DNA from: an uncultured Lachnospiraceae bacterium
Lineage (GTDB): Bacteria; Bacillota; Clostridia; Lachnospirales; Lachnospiraceae
NCBI GenBank assembly: GCA_902766825.1
Contig: CACXFB010000022.1
Span: 100,028-164,027, forward strand
Reading direction: 5' to 3'
Length of the DNA stretch: 64,000 nucleotides
Shown: positions 26,977-35,894 of the stretch, one piece after another
How the letters are laid out: each line of letters starts with the position of its first letter
How positions within the stretch are numbered: the first letter of the stretch is position 1
Position numbers and translations under genes: made by a program
The notes under the pieces: model-generated
Database searches by the model: none
Seen by the model: only the letters and a program-made list of their open reading frames with translations
Told to the model about the DNA's origin: nothing

Positions 26977-28446
26977 ATGTATCATGATGAATTTGTCTTG
27001 CGGACAGAAAGATTTGCATTAAAATATAATATGTTCGACGATTGCGACGTTATAATTGCCGGCCTGTCAGGCGGGGCGGATTCGGTGTGTCTTTTGAAAG
27101 TGCTTAAGAAGTTGTCGCAAAAGTACTGCTTTGAAATTGAAGCAGTTCATGTTCATCACGGAATAAGGGGAGAGGAAGCTGACAGGGATGCTTCTTTTGC
27201 AAAAAAACTGTGCGATGATAATGATATTCCTTTTTTGTGTGTTAACGCGAATATTCCGCTTATTGCAAAGGAGCTTGGAACCGGTGAGGAAGAGGCAGGA
27301 AGAAAAGTAAGATATGAAACTTTTGATGAGCGGGTTAAAGAATATGAGGATAAGGGCAAAAAAGCTAAGATTGCCGTTGCACATAATCTGAATGATAACG
27401 CTGAGACTGTATTGTTTAATCTTTTTCGCGGGAGCAAGATTGACGGGCTTGCCGGTATTAAGCCTGTTAACGGTTACATAATAAGACCTCTTCTTAATGT
27501 GACAAGAGATGATATTGAACAATACTTAATAAGCATGGGCACTTCATTTTGTACGGACAGTACCAATCTGTCAGAAGAATATACAAGAAATATAATCAGA
27601 CATCGCATACTGCCTGTTGCAAAAGAAATCAATAATGCGGCAGCAGTACACGTTGCAGGCGCGGCTGCGGATGTTGCCGGGGCAAGGGATTTTATTGATA
27701 TTTGCAGTAATAATGCATATGATAAGATTGTGCATGCGAAAAAGGATGATGATGATAATATAATATCTGTCGAGGCGTCGGTTAATGAGCTTTTAGGAGA
27801 ACATCCTTTTATTATCAGACGAATTATTAGAAAGATGGTAGGAGAGGTTGCGGGTAAGCTTAAGGATATTGAGGAGATTCACATCAGTATTTGCGAAGAT
27901 ATACTTAGTGGCAGTACGGGAAGAAGAGCTAATCTTCCGTATGATATGGTTGTGTGCAGGGATTATGACAGGTTTATTGTATGTAAAAAGCATATAAGAG
28001 GCTCTTACAATAGTCGTGAAAAGAGTGTAGTGGCATTTACATTAGATGATAATTCAAAAAAAGCTCTTTTTGATAAAGAGGGGCTGACTGTAAAGGTTGT
28101 TACGGGAATATACAGAATGTGGATAGATGAATCAACTACATTTATCAAAGACAAAAATAACTATACTAAAATGTTCGATTATGATAAAATAAAATGTGAT
28201 TTTTCTATAAGAAAGAGGCAGCAGGGAGACCATATTATCATTAATGAGAGTGGAAACGTAAAGAAATTGAACAGATTTTTTATAGATAACAAAGTTCCGG
28301 TGGATGTAAGAGAGAATATTTATATGCTATGTGCAGAAAGTGAAGTTTTGTTTGTGCCGGGATATCGTTCGTCAGAAGGATACCGTATAACGGATACTAC
28401 AAAAAGAACACTTAAGGTTACATTTATACCGGATGAAGAAAAATAA
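26977..28446 (+). CDS. tilS: tRNA(Ile)-lysidine synthase
   Basis: 489 aa. It converts C34 of tRNA-Ile2 (CAU) to lysidine using ATP and lysine, so that the tRNA reads AUA. The PP-loop SGGADS is at 31-36, followed by AVHVHHGIRGEEAD and HNLNDNAET, typical of TilS. The C-terminal substrate-binding domain starts near residue 400 (DFSIRKRQQGD). AAGGAG is 12 bases from this ATG; the TTG at 26974 (spacing 9) is an alternative start differing by one residue. It lies in the classic tilS-hpt-ftsH order. Confidence 0.94.
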   Translation: MYHDEFVLRTERFALKYNMFDDCDVIIAGLSGGADSVCLLKVLKKLSQKYCFEIEAVHVHHGIRGEEADRDASFAKKLCDDNDIPFLCVNANIPLIAKELGTGEEEAGRKVRYETFDERVKEYEDKGKKAKIAVAHNLNDNAETVLFNLFRGSKIDGLAGIKPVNGYIIRPLLNVTRDDIEQYLISMGTSFCTDSTNLSEEYTRNIIRHRILPVAKEINNAAAVHVAGAAADVAGARDFIDICSNNAYDKIVHAKKDDDDNIISVEASVNELLGEHPFIIRRIIRKMVGEVAGKLKDIEEIHISICEDILSGSTGRRANLPYDMVVCRDYDRFIVCKKHIRGSYNSREKSVVAFTLDDNSKKALFDKEGLTVKVVTGIYRMWIDESTTFIKDKNNYTKMFDYDKIKCDFSIRKRQQGDHIIINESGNVKKLNRFFIDNKVPVDVRENIYMLCAESEVLFVPGYRSSEGYRITDTTKRTLKVTFIPDEEK

Positions 28447-28488
28447 ATATAACGACTTGGGATAAAGAGCCGGTAGAAAGGACTTTAT

Positions 28489-29022
28489 ATGGAATTAGTA
28501 GAAGTTTTATTTACGCAGGAACAGGTTGAAGAAAAGATTGATAAGATTGCTGAGCAAATTAACAAAGATTTTGAAGGCAGCGATGATATTATCGTAATCG
28601 GGGTGTTAAAAGGCGGAGTTTATTTTATGACAGAACTGACAAAGAGAATTACATTGCCGATTGCCATTGATTTTATAAGTGCATCAAGCTATGGCGACGG
28701 AACAGTAAGTTCAGGCAATGTTCTTATAACAAAAGAGCCGGATACATATATTGAAGGCAAAGACGTTATTATTGTGGAAGATATCATTGATACGGGCAGA
28801 ACACTGTCATGCCTGTTTGAAAAGCTTAAGCAGAGAAATCCAAAGAGTCTTACTCTTTGTACATTGCTCAACAAACCGGACAGGAGAATACCGGATGCTA
28901 CGGTTGAGCCGGATTATAATGGATTTGAAATACCTGATTTGTTTGTGGTAGGATATGGTTTGGATTACGCGCAAAAATATAGAAATCTCCCTTATATAGG
29001 TGTTTTAAAATTTGATAAATAA
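28489..29022 (+). CDS. hpt: Hypoxanthine phosphoribosyltransferase
   Basis: 177 aa. Makes IMP or GMP from PRPP and hypoxanthine or guanine. The PRPP motif is VEDIIDTGRT at 96-105, with an upstream VLKGGVYFM loop and the C-terminal YRNLPYIGVL. RBS AAAGG. It follows tilS by 42 nt and precedes ftsH by 30 nt; this trio is conserved through Firmicutes, and Hpt and TilS are reported to contact FtsH regulation in Bacillus. Confidence 0.96.
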   Translation: MELVEVLFTQEQVEEKIDKIAEQINKDFEGSDDIIVIGVLKGGVYFMTELTKRITLPIAIDFISASSYGDGTVSSGNVLITKEPDTYIEGKDVIIVEDIIDTGRTLSCLFEKLKQRNPKSLTLCTLLNKPDRRIPDATVEPDYNGFEIPDLFVVGYGLDYAQKYRNLPYIGVLKFDK

Positions 29023-29052
29023 GTAAAGAAAGGTTTTATTAGGTGCATATTG

Positions 29053-30897
29053 ATGAAAGGATATTTTAAAGGGATTGTATTTTATACGGTTCTTGTATGT
29101 GCTATTGTGGTGTTGTTTATGTATCTTGGCAACGGCAACCAGAAGACAGAGAAGTATACGTACAGGAATTTTATAGCAGATGTTCAGAGTGGAGAGTATC
29201 AGGAGATAGTTATTACTCAGAATCAGGAGATTCCGTCAGGTAAAGTTACTATAGTATATAATAAGGATAAATCAGAGAGTGTTTATGTATCAGATGTTAA
29301 TAAGGTAGTTGAAGATCTTGAGAAGCTTAATGCAGATTATGAGATGACAAAGGTTAAGACACCAAGCTGGTTTGTATCAGTGCTTCTTCCATGTGTTTTA
29401 TTCCTTGTTATAATGATTATTCTTATGAATTTCATTTCAAACCGTACCGGTGGCGGTGGCGGCGGTAACAGCAGAGTTCTTAACTTTGGTAAGTCAAGAG
29501 CAAGGATGACAAGCCAGGATGAGAATAAGTACAAATTCGATGACGTAGCGGGTCTTCATGAGGAGAAAGAGGATTTAGAGGAGATTGTTGATTTCCTTAA
29601 GAACCCTGCAAGATACACAGAAGTCGGAGCAAGAATTCCTAAGGGTATGATTCTTGTAGGACCTCCGGGAACAGGTAAGACACTTCTTGCAAAAGCAGTA
29701 GCAGGTGAGGCAGGAGTACCGTTCTTTAGTATTTCAGGTTCGGACTTCGTTGAAATGTTTGTCGGTGTCGGTGCATCGCGTGTAAGAGACCTTTTTGCCG
29801 ATGCAAAGAGAAATGCTCCATGTATAGTGTTTATCGACGAGATTGATGCCGTTGCAAGAAAGCGTGGAAGCGGACTTGGCGGCGGTCATGACGAAAGAGA
29901 GCAGACACTTAACCAGATGCTTGTAGAGATGGATGGTTTCGGTGAGAATTCGGGAATTATAGTTATGGCAGCGACTAACAGAGCTGATATACTTGACCCT
30001 GCGATACTCAGACCGGGACGTTTTGACAGAAGAATCATGGTTAATCCACCTGATGTTAAGGGAAGAGAAGAAATTCTTAATGTACACCTTCGCAATAAAC
30101 CTGTTGCAGAGGATGTTAATGTTGAAAATATAGCAAGAACAACAGCCGGATTTACCGGTGCGGATCTTGAGAATCTTCTTAATGAAGCTGCAATCAGAGC
30201 AGCAGGTGAAGACAGAAAGTTCATCACACAGGAAGATATTACAAAGTCATTTATCAAAGTCGGAATTGGAACCGAGAAGAAGAGTAAGATTATCTCTGAT
30301 AAAGAAAAGAGAATCACAGCTTACCACGAAGCAGGTCATGCGATTTTATTCCATGTGCTCCCTGATGTGGGACCTGTATATACAGTATCTATCATTCCTA
30401 CAGGTAACGGAGCAGCAGGTTATACAATGCCGCTTCCTGAGAAGGATGAGATGTTTAATACAAAGGGCAAGATGCTTCAGGATATCATAGTAAGCCTTGG
30501 AGGAAGAATTGCAGAGTCACTTATACTTGATGACATTACAACAGGTGCATCACAGGATATCAAGCAGGCAACAAGAACTGCAAGAGCTATGGTAACAAAG
30601 TACGGTTTCTCTGACAGAATAGGTCATGTAAATTATGATAATGACGACGAGGTGTTCCTTGGAAGAGATTACGGACATACTGTAGGATACAGTGAGGAGA
30701 TTGCAGCTGTAATCGATGAAGAAGTTAAGAAGATAATCGATGATTGTTATGAGAGAGCACATCAGATTCTTGTTGAGCACATGGATGTACTTGAGGCATG
30801 TGCTAAGCTTCTTCTTGAAAAAGAGAGAATTACAAGAGAAGAATTTGAAGCACTCTTTGATAACAGAATAACTGATGATAATCCTTTAGGATTGTAA
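29053..30897 (+). CDS. ftsH: ATP-dependent zinc metalloprotease FtsH, canonical copy
   Basis: 614 aa inner-membrane AAA+ protease that degrades membrane and regulatory proteins. Two TM helices (residues about 6-23 and 112-130) flank an extracytoplasmic domain. Then come a Gly-rich linker, Walker A GPPGTGKT at 203-210, Walker [10 protein letters not shown], the SRH region and the zinc site HEAGH at 425-429. The ATG at 29053 follows AGGTG; the TTG at 29050 is one codon earlier. Its place after tilS-hpt marks it as the orthologue of Bacillus FtsH. A second FtsH is encoded at 38.2 kb. Confidence 0.96.
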   Translation: MKGYFKGIVFYTVLVCAIVVLFMYLGNGNQKTEKYTYRNFIADVQSGEYQEIVITQNQEIPSGKVTIVYNKDKSESVYVSDVNKVVEDLEKLNADYEMTKVKTPSWFVSVLLPCVLFLVIMIILMNFISNRTGGGGGGNSRVLNFGKSRARMTSQDENKYKFDDVAGLHEEKEDLEEIVDFLKNPARYTEVGARIPKGMILVGPPGTGKTLLAKAVAGEAGVPFFSISGSDFVEMFVGVGASRVRDLFADAKRNAPCIVFIDEIDAVARKRGSGLGGGHDEREQTLNQMLVEMDGFGENSGIIVMAATNRADILDPAILRPGRFDRRIMVNPPDVKGREEILNVHLRNKPVAEDVNVENIARTTAGFTGADLENLLNEAAIRAAGEDRKFITQEDITKSFIKVGIGTEKKSKIISDKEKRITAYHEAGHAILFHVLPDVGPVYTVSIIPTGNGAAGYTMPLPEKDEMFNTKGKMLQDIIVSLGGRIAESLILDDITTGASQDIKQATRTARAMVTKYGFSDRIGHVNYDNDDEVFLGRDYGHTVGYSEEIAAVIDEEVKKIIDDCYERAHQILVEHMDVLEACAKLLLEKERITREEFEALFDNRITDDNPLGL

Positions 30898-30920
30898 TAG
30901 TTAAGGAATGGTAAGTAATA

Positions 30921-31253
30921 ATGGCAAATGTAGTTTTGTGCGGTTCGAGTAAGTATGAGCAGAAATATTTTCTTAACGAAGAGTTTGCCGGACTTCCGGA
31001 TCGAATCAAAGATGAATTAAAAATTATGTGTGTGCTTTATACCGAAGATGTCGGCGGAGTACTCACTTTGGAGTTTGACGAAGAAGGACAGTTAGAGTTT
31101 TGTATCTCATCGGATGAGGGCGATTTGCTGTTTGATGAGATAGGAAGCGTCCTTAAGATTAAGCAATACAGAGAAGAAAGAAGAGAGCTGCTTGAGAGCC
31201 TTGAGATGTATTACAGGGTATTTTTCTTAGGGGAACAGGTGGATCTTAGTTAA
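30921..31253 (+). CDS. Small conserved protein of unknown function between ftsH and coaX
   Basis: 110 aa, acidic, without TM or signal peptide. Start MANVVLCGSSKYEQKYFLNE; Glu/Asp-rich middle; terminal helix YREERRELLESLEMYYRVFF. I associate this kind of sequence with a Lachnospiraceae-specific family (possibly DUF6145) but cannot confirm it. It is 24 nt after ftsH and 44 nt before coaX, so it is co-transcribed. No catalytic motif is visible. The location suggests a small cytosolic partner or regulator; function is not assigned. Confidence 0.75.
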   Translation: MANVVLCGSSKYEQKYFLNEEFAGLPDRIKDELKIMCVLYTEDVGGVLTLEFDEEGQLEFCISSDEGDLLFDEIGSVLKIKQYREERRELLESLEMYYRVFFLGEQVDLS

Positions 31254-31296
31254 AAAATAAAGCGCAGTGAGCCTGTGCTTTGGAACGGAGAATGAT

Positions 31297-32070
31297 ATGC
31301 TGCTTGCTGCTGATATTAGCAATACCAATATAACGATAGGTCTGTTTGATGCGATGAAGTTGTTATGCACATTCAGACTTACTACGGGGACGACAAGAAC
31401 CTCGGATGAATATGGTATGATTATAAAAGATATTATTAGCAAAAAAGGATATGATACTGATGGCGTTAACAGCGCAATTGTATCGTGTGTTGTGCCTAAT
31501 GTTCTTCATTCATTTAACAGTGGAATAATCAAATATTTTAATGTCACTCCACTGCTTGTAGAGACAGGGGTTAAGACAGGAATTAAGATGAGATTTCCTA
31601 ATCCCAGGGAAATAGGGGCCGACAGAATTGCTGATGTTGTAGCGGCATATGAGATGTATGGCGGACCGGTTATTGTAATAGATTTTGGTACTGTTACAAC
31701 ATTTGACCTTGTATCAGAAGGCGGAGAATTTATGGCAGGTGTGACTGCAGCCGGAATCAAATCAAGTGCAATGGCAATGTCAAGTGCTACGGCAAAGCTT
31801 CCGGCGGTAGAGATTATTAAACCTGATACCATACTCACAAAAGATACAACTACAAGTATTCAGGCTGGCCTGTTTTTTGGATTTATAGGCCAGACGGAAT
31901 ATATTATCGACAGAATGAAAGCAGAAAGCGGCATTGAGGATATTAAGGTTGTGGCAACCGGCGGAATGGGAAAATCAATTTTTGAAAATACCTCAAAGAT
32001 TGATTATTATGATGCAAATCTTACAATGCAGGGACTTAGAATTATTTATGAAAAGAACAAGAGAGGTTAA
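31297..32070 (+). CDS. coaX: Type III pantothenate kinase
   Basis: 257 aa. First step of CoA synthesis (pantothenate to 4-phosphopantothenate), type III, which is insensitive to CoA feedback. ASKHA-fold motifs: LLAADISNTNITIGLFD (phosphate-1), GADRIADVVAAY and VIDFGTVTTFDLV (phosphate-2), and VVATGGMGKSI. The ATG at 31297 is preceded by CGGAG; the GTG at 31267 has no RBS. It is followed two bases later by dusB. Confidence 0.95.
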   Translation: MLLAADISNTNITIGLFDAMKLLCTFRLTTGTTRTSDEYGMIIKDIISKKGYDTDGVNSAIVSCVVPNVLHSFNSGIIKYFNVTPLLVETGVKTGIKMRFPNPREIGADRIADVVAAYEMYGGPVIVIDFGTVTTFDLVSEGGEFMAGVTAAGIKSSAMAMSSATAKLPAVEIIKPDTILTKDTTTSIQAGLFFGFIGQTEYIIDRMKAESGIEDIKVVATGGMGKSIFENTSKIDYYDANLTMQGLRIIYEKNKRG

Positions 32071-32072
32071 CC

Positions 32073-33047
32073 ATGGGATTTAACATAGGCAATGTAAAAC
32101 TTGATGGAGACCTTGTATTAGGACCTATGGCGGGCGTTACAGACCTGCCATTTCGCATTCTATGCAAGGAATTCGGAGCTGATTTGATATATACGGAGAT
32201 GGTTAGTGCTAAGGGTATAATGTATAACAACCGTAATACGGTAAGTCTTCTTAAGACTGATGAAGTGGAAAGACCGGTTTCACTGCAGCTGTTTGGTTCA
32301 GACCCTGATATTTTAGGACGTATGGCAGAGAAGATAGAAGATTTGAACTTTGACATTATAGATGTTAATATGGGATGTCCTGTACCTAAGATAGTAAACA
32401 ATCATGAAGGAAGCGCACTTATGGATGATCCTAAGCTTATCGGGCGTATTGTTGACAGCCTTGTTAAACATACTAAAAAGCCTGTAACAATCAAGATAAG
32501 AAAGTGCTTTAGGGAAGATAATCTTAATGCCGTAGAGATAGCAAAAATAGCCCAGGATAACGGTGCTTCGGCCATAGCTGTTCACCCAAGAAGCAGAATG
32601 CAGTTCTATTCGGGAAAGGCAGACTGGAGCGTAATAAAAGCAGTAAAAGAAGCAGTATCCATCCCTGTTATCGGTAACGGAGACGTTATTAGTGCAAAAG
32701 ATTACATAGACATGAAAGAATACACCGGTTGTGACGCAGTTATGATTGCAAGAGGAGCTAAAGGTAACCCCTGGATATTCAGATCAATAAAAAATTACTT
32801 AAAAACAGGAGTAATCGAGGACAAACCCCCTATTGAAGAAGTTGCAGCGCTTGTAAGACGCCACGCAAAGATGATGATAGATTTTAAGGGAGAAGATATG
32901 GCGATGAGGGAGATGAGAAAGCATCTTGCCTGGTATACGGCAGGATACAAAGGAAGCTCAAAACTCCGCGGAAGAATCAATGAGATTGCCACATATGAAG
33001 ATATCGACAGACTCTTAACAGAATACGTACAGTCATATCATAACTAA
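32073..33047 (+). CDS. dusB: tRNA-dihydrouridine synthase B
   Basis: 324 aa FMN-dependent TIM-barrel enzyme reducing uridine in the tRNA D-loop. LGPMAGVTDLPFR is the N-terminal flavin segment, DVNMGCPVPK carries the catalytic Cys102, and GNGDV and ARGAKGNPW are FMN phosphate contacts. coaX-dusB is a common clostridial pair. The usual greA-lysS that follow in many Firmicutes are not here; a large palindrome and minus-strand genes follow instead. Confidence 0.95.
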   Translation: MGFNIGNVKLDGDLVLGPMAGVTDLPFRILCKEFGADLIYTEMVSAKGIMYNNRNTVSLLKTDEVERPVSLQLFGSDPDILGRMAEKIEDLNFDIIDVNMGCPVPKIVNNHEGSALMDDPKLIGRIVDSLVKHTKKPVTIKIRKCFREDNLNAVEIAKIAQDNGASAIAVHPRSRMQFYSGKADWSVIKAVKEAVSIPVIGNGDVISAKDYIDMKEYTGCDAVMIARGAKGNPWIFRSIKNYLKTGVIEDKPPIEEVAALVRRHAKMMIDFKGEDMAMREMRKHLAWYTAGYKGSSKLRGRINEIATYEDIDRLLTEYVQSYHN

Positions 33048-33139
33048 AAAAATCAATGCTTATATTTCTTTGACTAATTAGATGACCATTTATATGATTA
33101 TTTAATTTATATTTTATTATATCATTCTTTATATAAACA

Positions 33140-33226
33140 GGCGGTGATTTGATAAAAGACTTATTTATGCGCAACTTCGGGCGCAAGCCCGGTGAGCAGA
33201 AATAAGTCTTTTATCAAATCACCGCC
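33140..33226. repeat. 87-bp palindromic element with 27-bp perfect arms
   Basis: The arms at 33140-33166 and 33200-33226 (beginning GGCGGTGATTTG) are perfect inverted repeats. The 33-bp centre holds its own GGGC-GCAA-GCCC tetraloop hairpin. It lies between the converging dusB and pfp genes. There is no T-tract beyond either arm, so it is not an ordinary intrinsic terminator. It could be a small palindromic mobile element, a cruciform or a structured RNA. Confidence 0.9.
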
Positions 33227-33249
33227 GTCTACTATATTAGATCTGTTTA

Positions 33250-34500
33250 TTATTTTTTTAATCCGTATAGGTGTGAAACGTCCATGTATGATGGTATTCC
33301 ACCGCAATAACCAAGGTTAAAATTCTCGCCTTCTATAAGAGGTCTTGCATAGGTGTAAAACGCTTCAAGAACATCATTGCCCTCAGCATTAATCCATTCA
33401 AGAGGAACACCTTTTTCAACGTTTGCAATATCGTGAATAGACTTTGTTCCAAGCTCATATTCGTATGGAGAAGAGCTTATGCGGTTAATGGTAACCATCT
33501 TGCCTGTCTGTCCTTCTACAGTCTGTTTAAGGGCATAACGGCCAATCTCAAAAGATTCAGATATATCAGCTCCTGAAGAAATGTGTGTTGCGCATCTTTG
33601 AAGAACATTAAGCTCAACTGAACGAACTTTGCAACCGATTTCTTTGGCAACAAGATTTTCAAGATATTTGCCTGCACCGCTTAATGCAACATGGCCGAAC
33701 TGGTCAACATTATCTGAACTTGCACTGATGTAGTTGCCTTTATCATCGTGTATTCCCTCTGATATAGCAACTATTACATGCTTACGCTTGCCAAGAAGCT
33801 CTTTTACAGAAGCAATAAATTCGTCTTTATCAAATGCTCTCTCAGGAAGATAGATAAGATGAGGAGCTTCACTGTAGCTGTTACGGGCAAGTGCAGCAGC
33901 ACCTGTAAGCCAGCCTACATTACGCCCCATAATCTCAACTATGGTTACGCTCTCTACGTTGTATATATATGCGTCATGGGCAATTTCCAAAATAGATGTG
34001 GCAATATACTTAGCAGCCGATCCAAATCCTGGTGTGTGGTCTGTGCATGCCAGGTCATTATCTATTGTCTTAGGAACACCCATAATGTTAATGTCATAAT
34101 TGATCTTTTTAGCGTAGTCTGACAGCTTTGCAACGGTATCCATTGAATCGTTACCGCCAATATAGAGAAAGTATTTGATATCATATTTTTTGAATATGTT
34201 AAATACAAGCTCGTAATCTGTGCTGTCAACATCAGGAGTCTTAAGTCTGTAACGGCATGAGCCAAGATACATTGCAGGTGTAAGGGTAAGCTTGTTAAGA
34301 AGCTCGTCATTGCCACCGAATATATCTGACAGATTTAACAGCCTGTCCTCCATAAGACCCTTAACGCCATTTATGGCACCGTAAACGGTGCCAATGGCAT
34401 TATTATTTATTGCTTCTTTTATGATACCGGCCAATGAGGCATTGATTGCTACAGTAGGCCCGCCCGACTGGGCAATCATACAGTTATTATTTGTATTCAT
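33250..34500 (-). CDS. pfp: 6-phosphofructokinase, probably pyrophosphate-dependent
   Basis: 416 aa. Phosphorylates fructose 6-phosphate in glycolysis. AQSGGPTVAIN is the N-terminal nucleotide/PPi loop. GGND at 115-118, where ATP enzymes have GGDG, and PKTIDNDL at 143-150, with Lys in place of Gly, are the two changes that mark PPi-dependent PFKs. IVEIMGRNVGWL is also typical. The ATG at 34500 has GAGG nine bases upstream on the minus strand; the ATG at 34515 lacks an RBS. PPi use is inferred from these residues. Confidence 0.88.
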   Translation of the reverse strand: MNTNNNCMIAQSGGPTVAINASLAGIIKEAINNNAIGTVYGAINGVKGLMEDRLLNLSDIFGGNDELLNKLTLTPAMYLGSCRYRLKTPDVDSTDYELVFNIFKKYDIKYFLYIGGNDSMDTVAKLSDYAKKINYDINIMGVPKTIDNDLACTDHTPGFGSAAKYIATSILEIAHDAYIYNVESVTIVEIMGRNVGWLTGAAALARNSYSEAPHLIYLPERAFDKDEFIASVKELLGKRKHVIVAISEGIHDDKGNYISASSDNVDQFGHVALSGAGKYLENLVAKEIGCKVRSVELNVLQRCATHISSGADISESFEIGRYALKQTVEGQTGKMVTINRISSSPYEYELGTKSIHDIANVEKGVPLEWINAEGNDVLEAFYTYARPLIEGENFNLGYCGGIPSYMDVSHLYGLKK

Positions 34501-34557
34501 ATTATATATCCTCATAGTAGTAATTAATTATCTGCTTTGGAAAAATACATAAATATA

Positions 34558-35646
34558 TTATTTCTTTGTGATGTATCCCTGTGCCTTAAGAAGTTCTGCA
34601 CAAAGAACAGCACCGCCGGCTGCACCACGAAGAGTATTGTGTGAAAGTCCGATGAACTTGTAGTCATATACGGTGTCTTCTCTAAGTCTACCCATAGAAA
34701 CACCCATACCGTTCTCGAAATCAACATCTAATGCTACCTGTGGACGGTTGTCATCCTCAAGGTACTGGATGAACTGCTTTGGTGCACTTGGAAGGTTAAG
34801 TTCCTGTGGAAGTCCCTTGAAGTTAACCCATCTGTCGATGATTTCTTCCTTGGTTGGCTTCTTCTCAAATGATACGAATACTGCAGCAGTATGTCCGTTA
34901 AGAACTGGTACACGGATACACTGACATGTAATTATAGGACCATCTTCGCATTTTTCGATTACACCATTCTTGATGCTTCCCCAGAGTCTTAATGGCTCCT
35001 GCTCAGACTTTTCTTCTTCACCACCGATGTAAGGAATGATGTTACCTACCATCTCAGGCCAGTCCTTGAAAGTCTTACCTGCACCTGAAATAGCCTGATA
35101 TGTTGTTGCCACAACAACCTTTGGCTTGAATTCCTTAAGTGCTGTAAGTGCAGGTGCATAGCTCTGGATAGAGCAGTTAGGCTTAACTGCAACGAAACCT
35201 CTTGTTGTTCCAAGACGCTGCTTCTGATACTTGATTACTTCAAAGTGCTCCGGGTTAATCTCAGGAACTACCATTGGTACATCAGGTGTCCATCTGTGAG
35301 CACTGTTGTTAGATACAACAGGTGTCTCAGTCTTTGCATATGCCTCTTCAATTGCCTTAATCTCTTCTTTAGACATATCAACGGCACTGAATACAAAATC
35401 AACAGTAGAAGCAACAGCTTCAACTTCGTTAACGTTCTTTACAATAATATTTTTAACGGCTTCAGGCATTGGAGTATCCATCTTCCATCTGTCACCAACA
35501 GCTTCTGCATAGGTCTTACCGGCACTTCTTGGACTTGCTGCGATTGTTACTACCTCAAACCAAGGGTGATTTTCAAGTATTGAAATAAATCTCTGTCCTA
35601 CCATTCCGGTACCGCCAAGGATACCAACCTTTAACTTGTCGCTCAT
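34558..35646 (-). CDS. asd: Aspartate-semialdehyde dehydrogenase
   Basis: 362 aa. Reduces aspartyl phosphate to the semialdehyde with NADPH, feeding lysine, threonine and methionine. Rossmann loop GILGGTGMVGQRF at 8-20; active-site Cys158 in VKPNCSIQ; catalytic His in VLNGHTAAVFV. Length and motif context (NCSIQ rather than NCT/NCS-TIQ with a long insert) resemble the archaeal/fungal-type enzyme used by many Clostridia. AGGAGG lies eight bases before the ATG at 35646. hom and lysC are 16 kb away on the plus strand. Confidence 0.95.
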   Translation of the reverse strand: MSDKLKVGILGGTGMVGQRFISILENHPWFEVVTIAASPRSAGKTYAEAVGDRWKMDTPMPEAVKNIIVKNVNEVEAVASTVDFVFSAVDMSKEEIKAIEEAYAKTETPVVSNNSAHRWTPDVPMVVPEINPEHFEVIKYQKQRLGTTRGFVAVKPNCSIQSYAPALTALKEFKPKVVVATTYQAISGAGKTFKDWPEMVGNIIPYIGGEEEKSEQEPLRLWGSIKNGVIEKCEDGPIITCQCIRVPVLNGHTAAVFVSFEKKPTKEEIIDRWVNFKGLPQELNLPSAPKQFIQYLEDDNRPQVALDVDFENGMGVSMGRLREDTVYDYKFIGLSHNTLRGAAGGAVLCAELLKAQGYITKK

Positions 35647-35841
35647 GTTATGTCCTCCTAAATCCATTCATAAAAAACATATGTATTTATCACACGAACA
35701 CTGTGTGCAATTAAAATACTACTATTTATAATATAAAAAAGCAACTCATTTTTACTTCCTATTTTATTTTTATAGATAATGATTATCACAATCTATAGAA
35801 ACTATGGGTTTTTAGTAAAAATGAATATACATTAATAAATG

Positions 35842-35871
35842 AAAAGAGCGTATGCATTGCTGCATACGCTC
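35842..35871 (-). terminator. Terminator of the acidic anchored protein gene
   Basis: A perfect 11-bp stem (GAGCGTATGCA / TGCATACGCTC) with a 4-base loop, followed on the minus strand by TTTTC. Confidence 0.85.
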
Positions 35872-35894
35872 CGTAAATAAGTGTATTAAGATTA

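Noticed and set aside
33140..33226. Intrinsic terminator between dusB and pfp
   Set aside because: The hairpin is strong, but neither strand has a T-run after it and the arms are much longer than a usual terminator.
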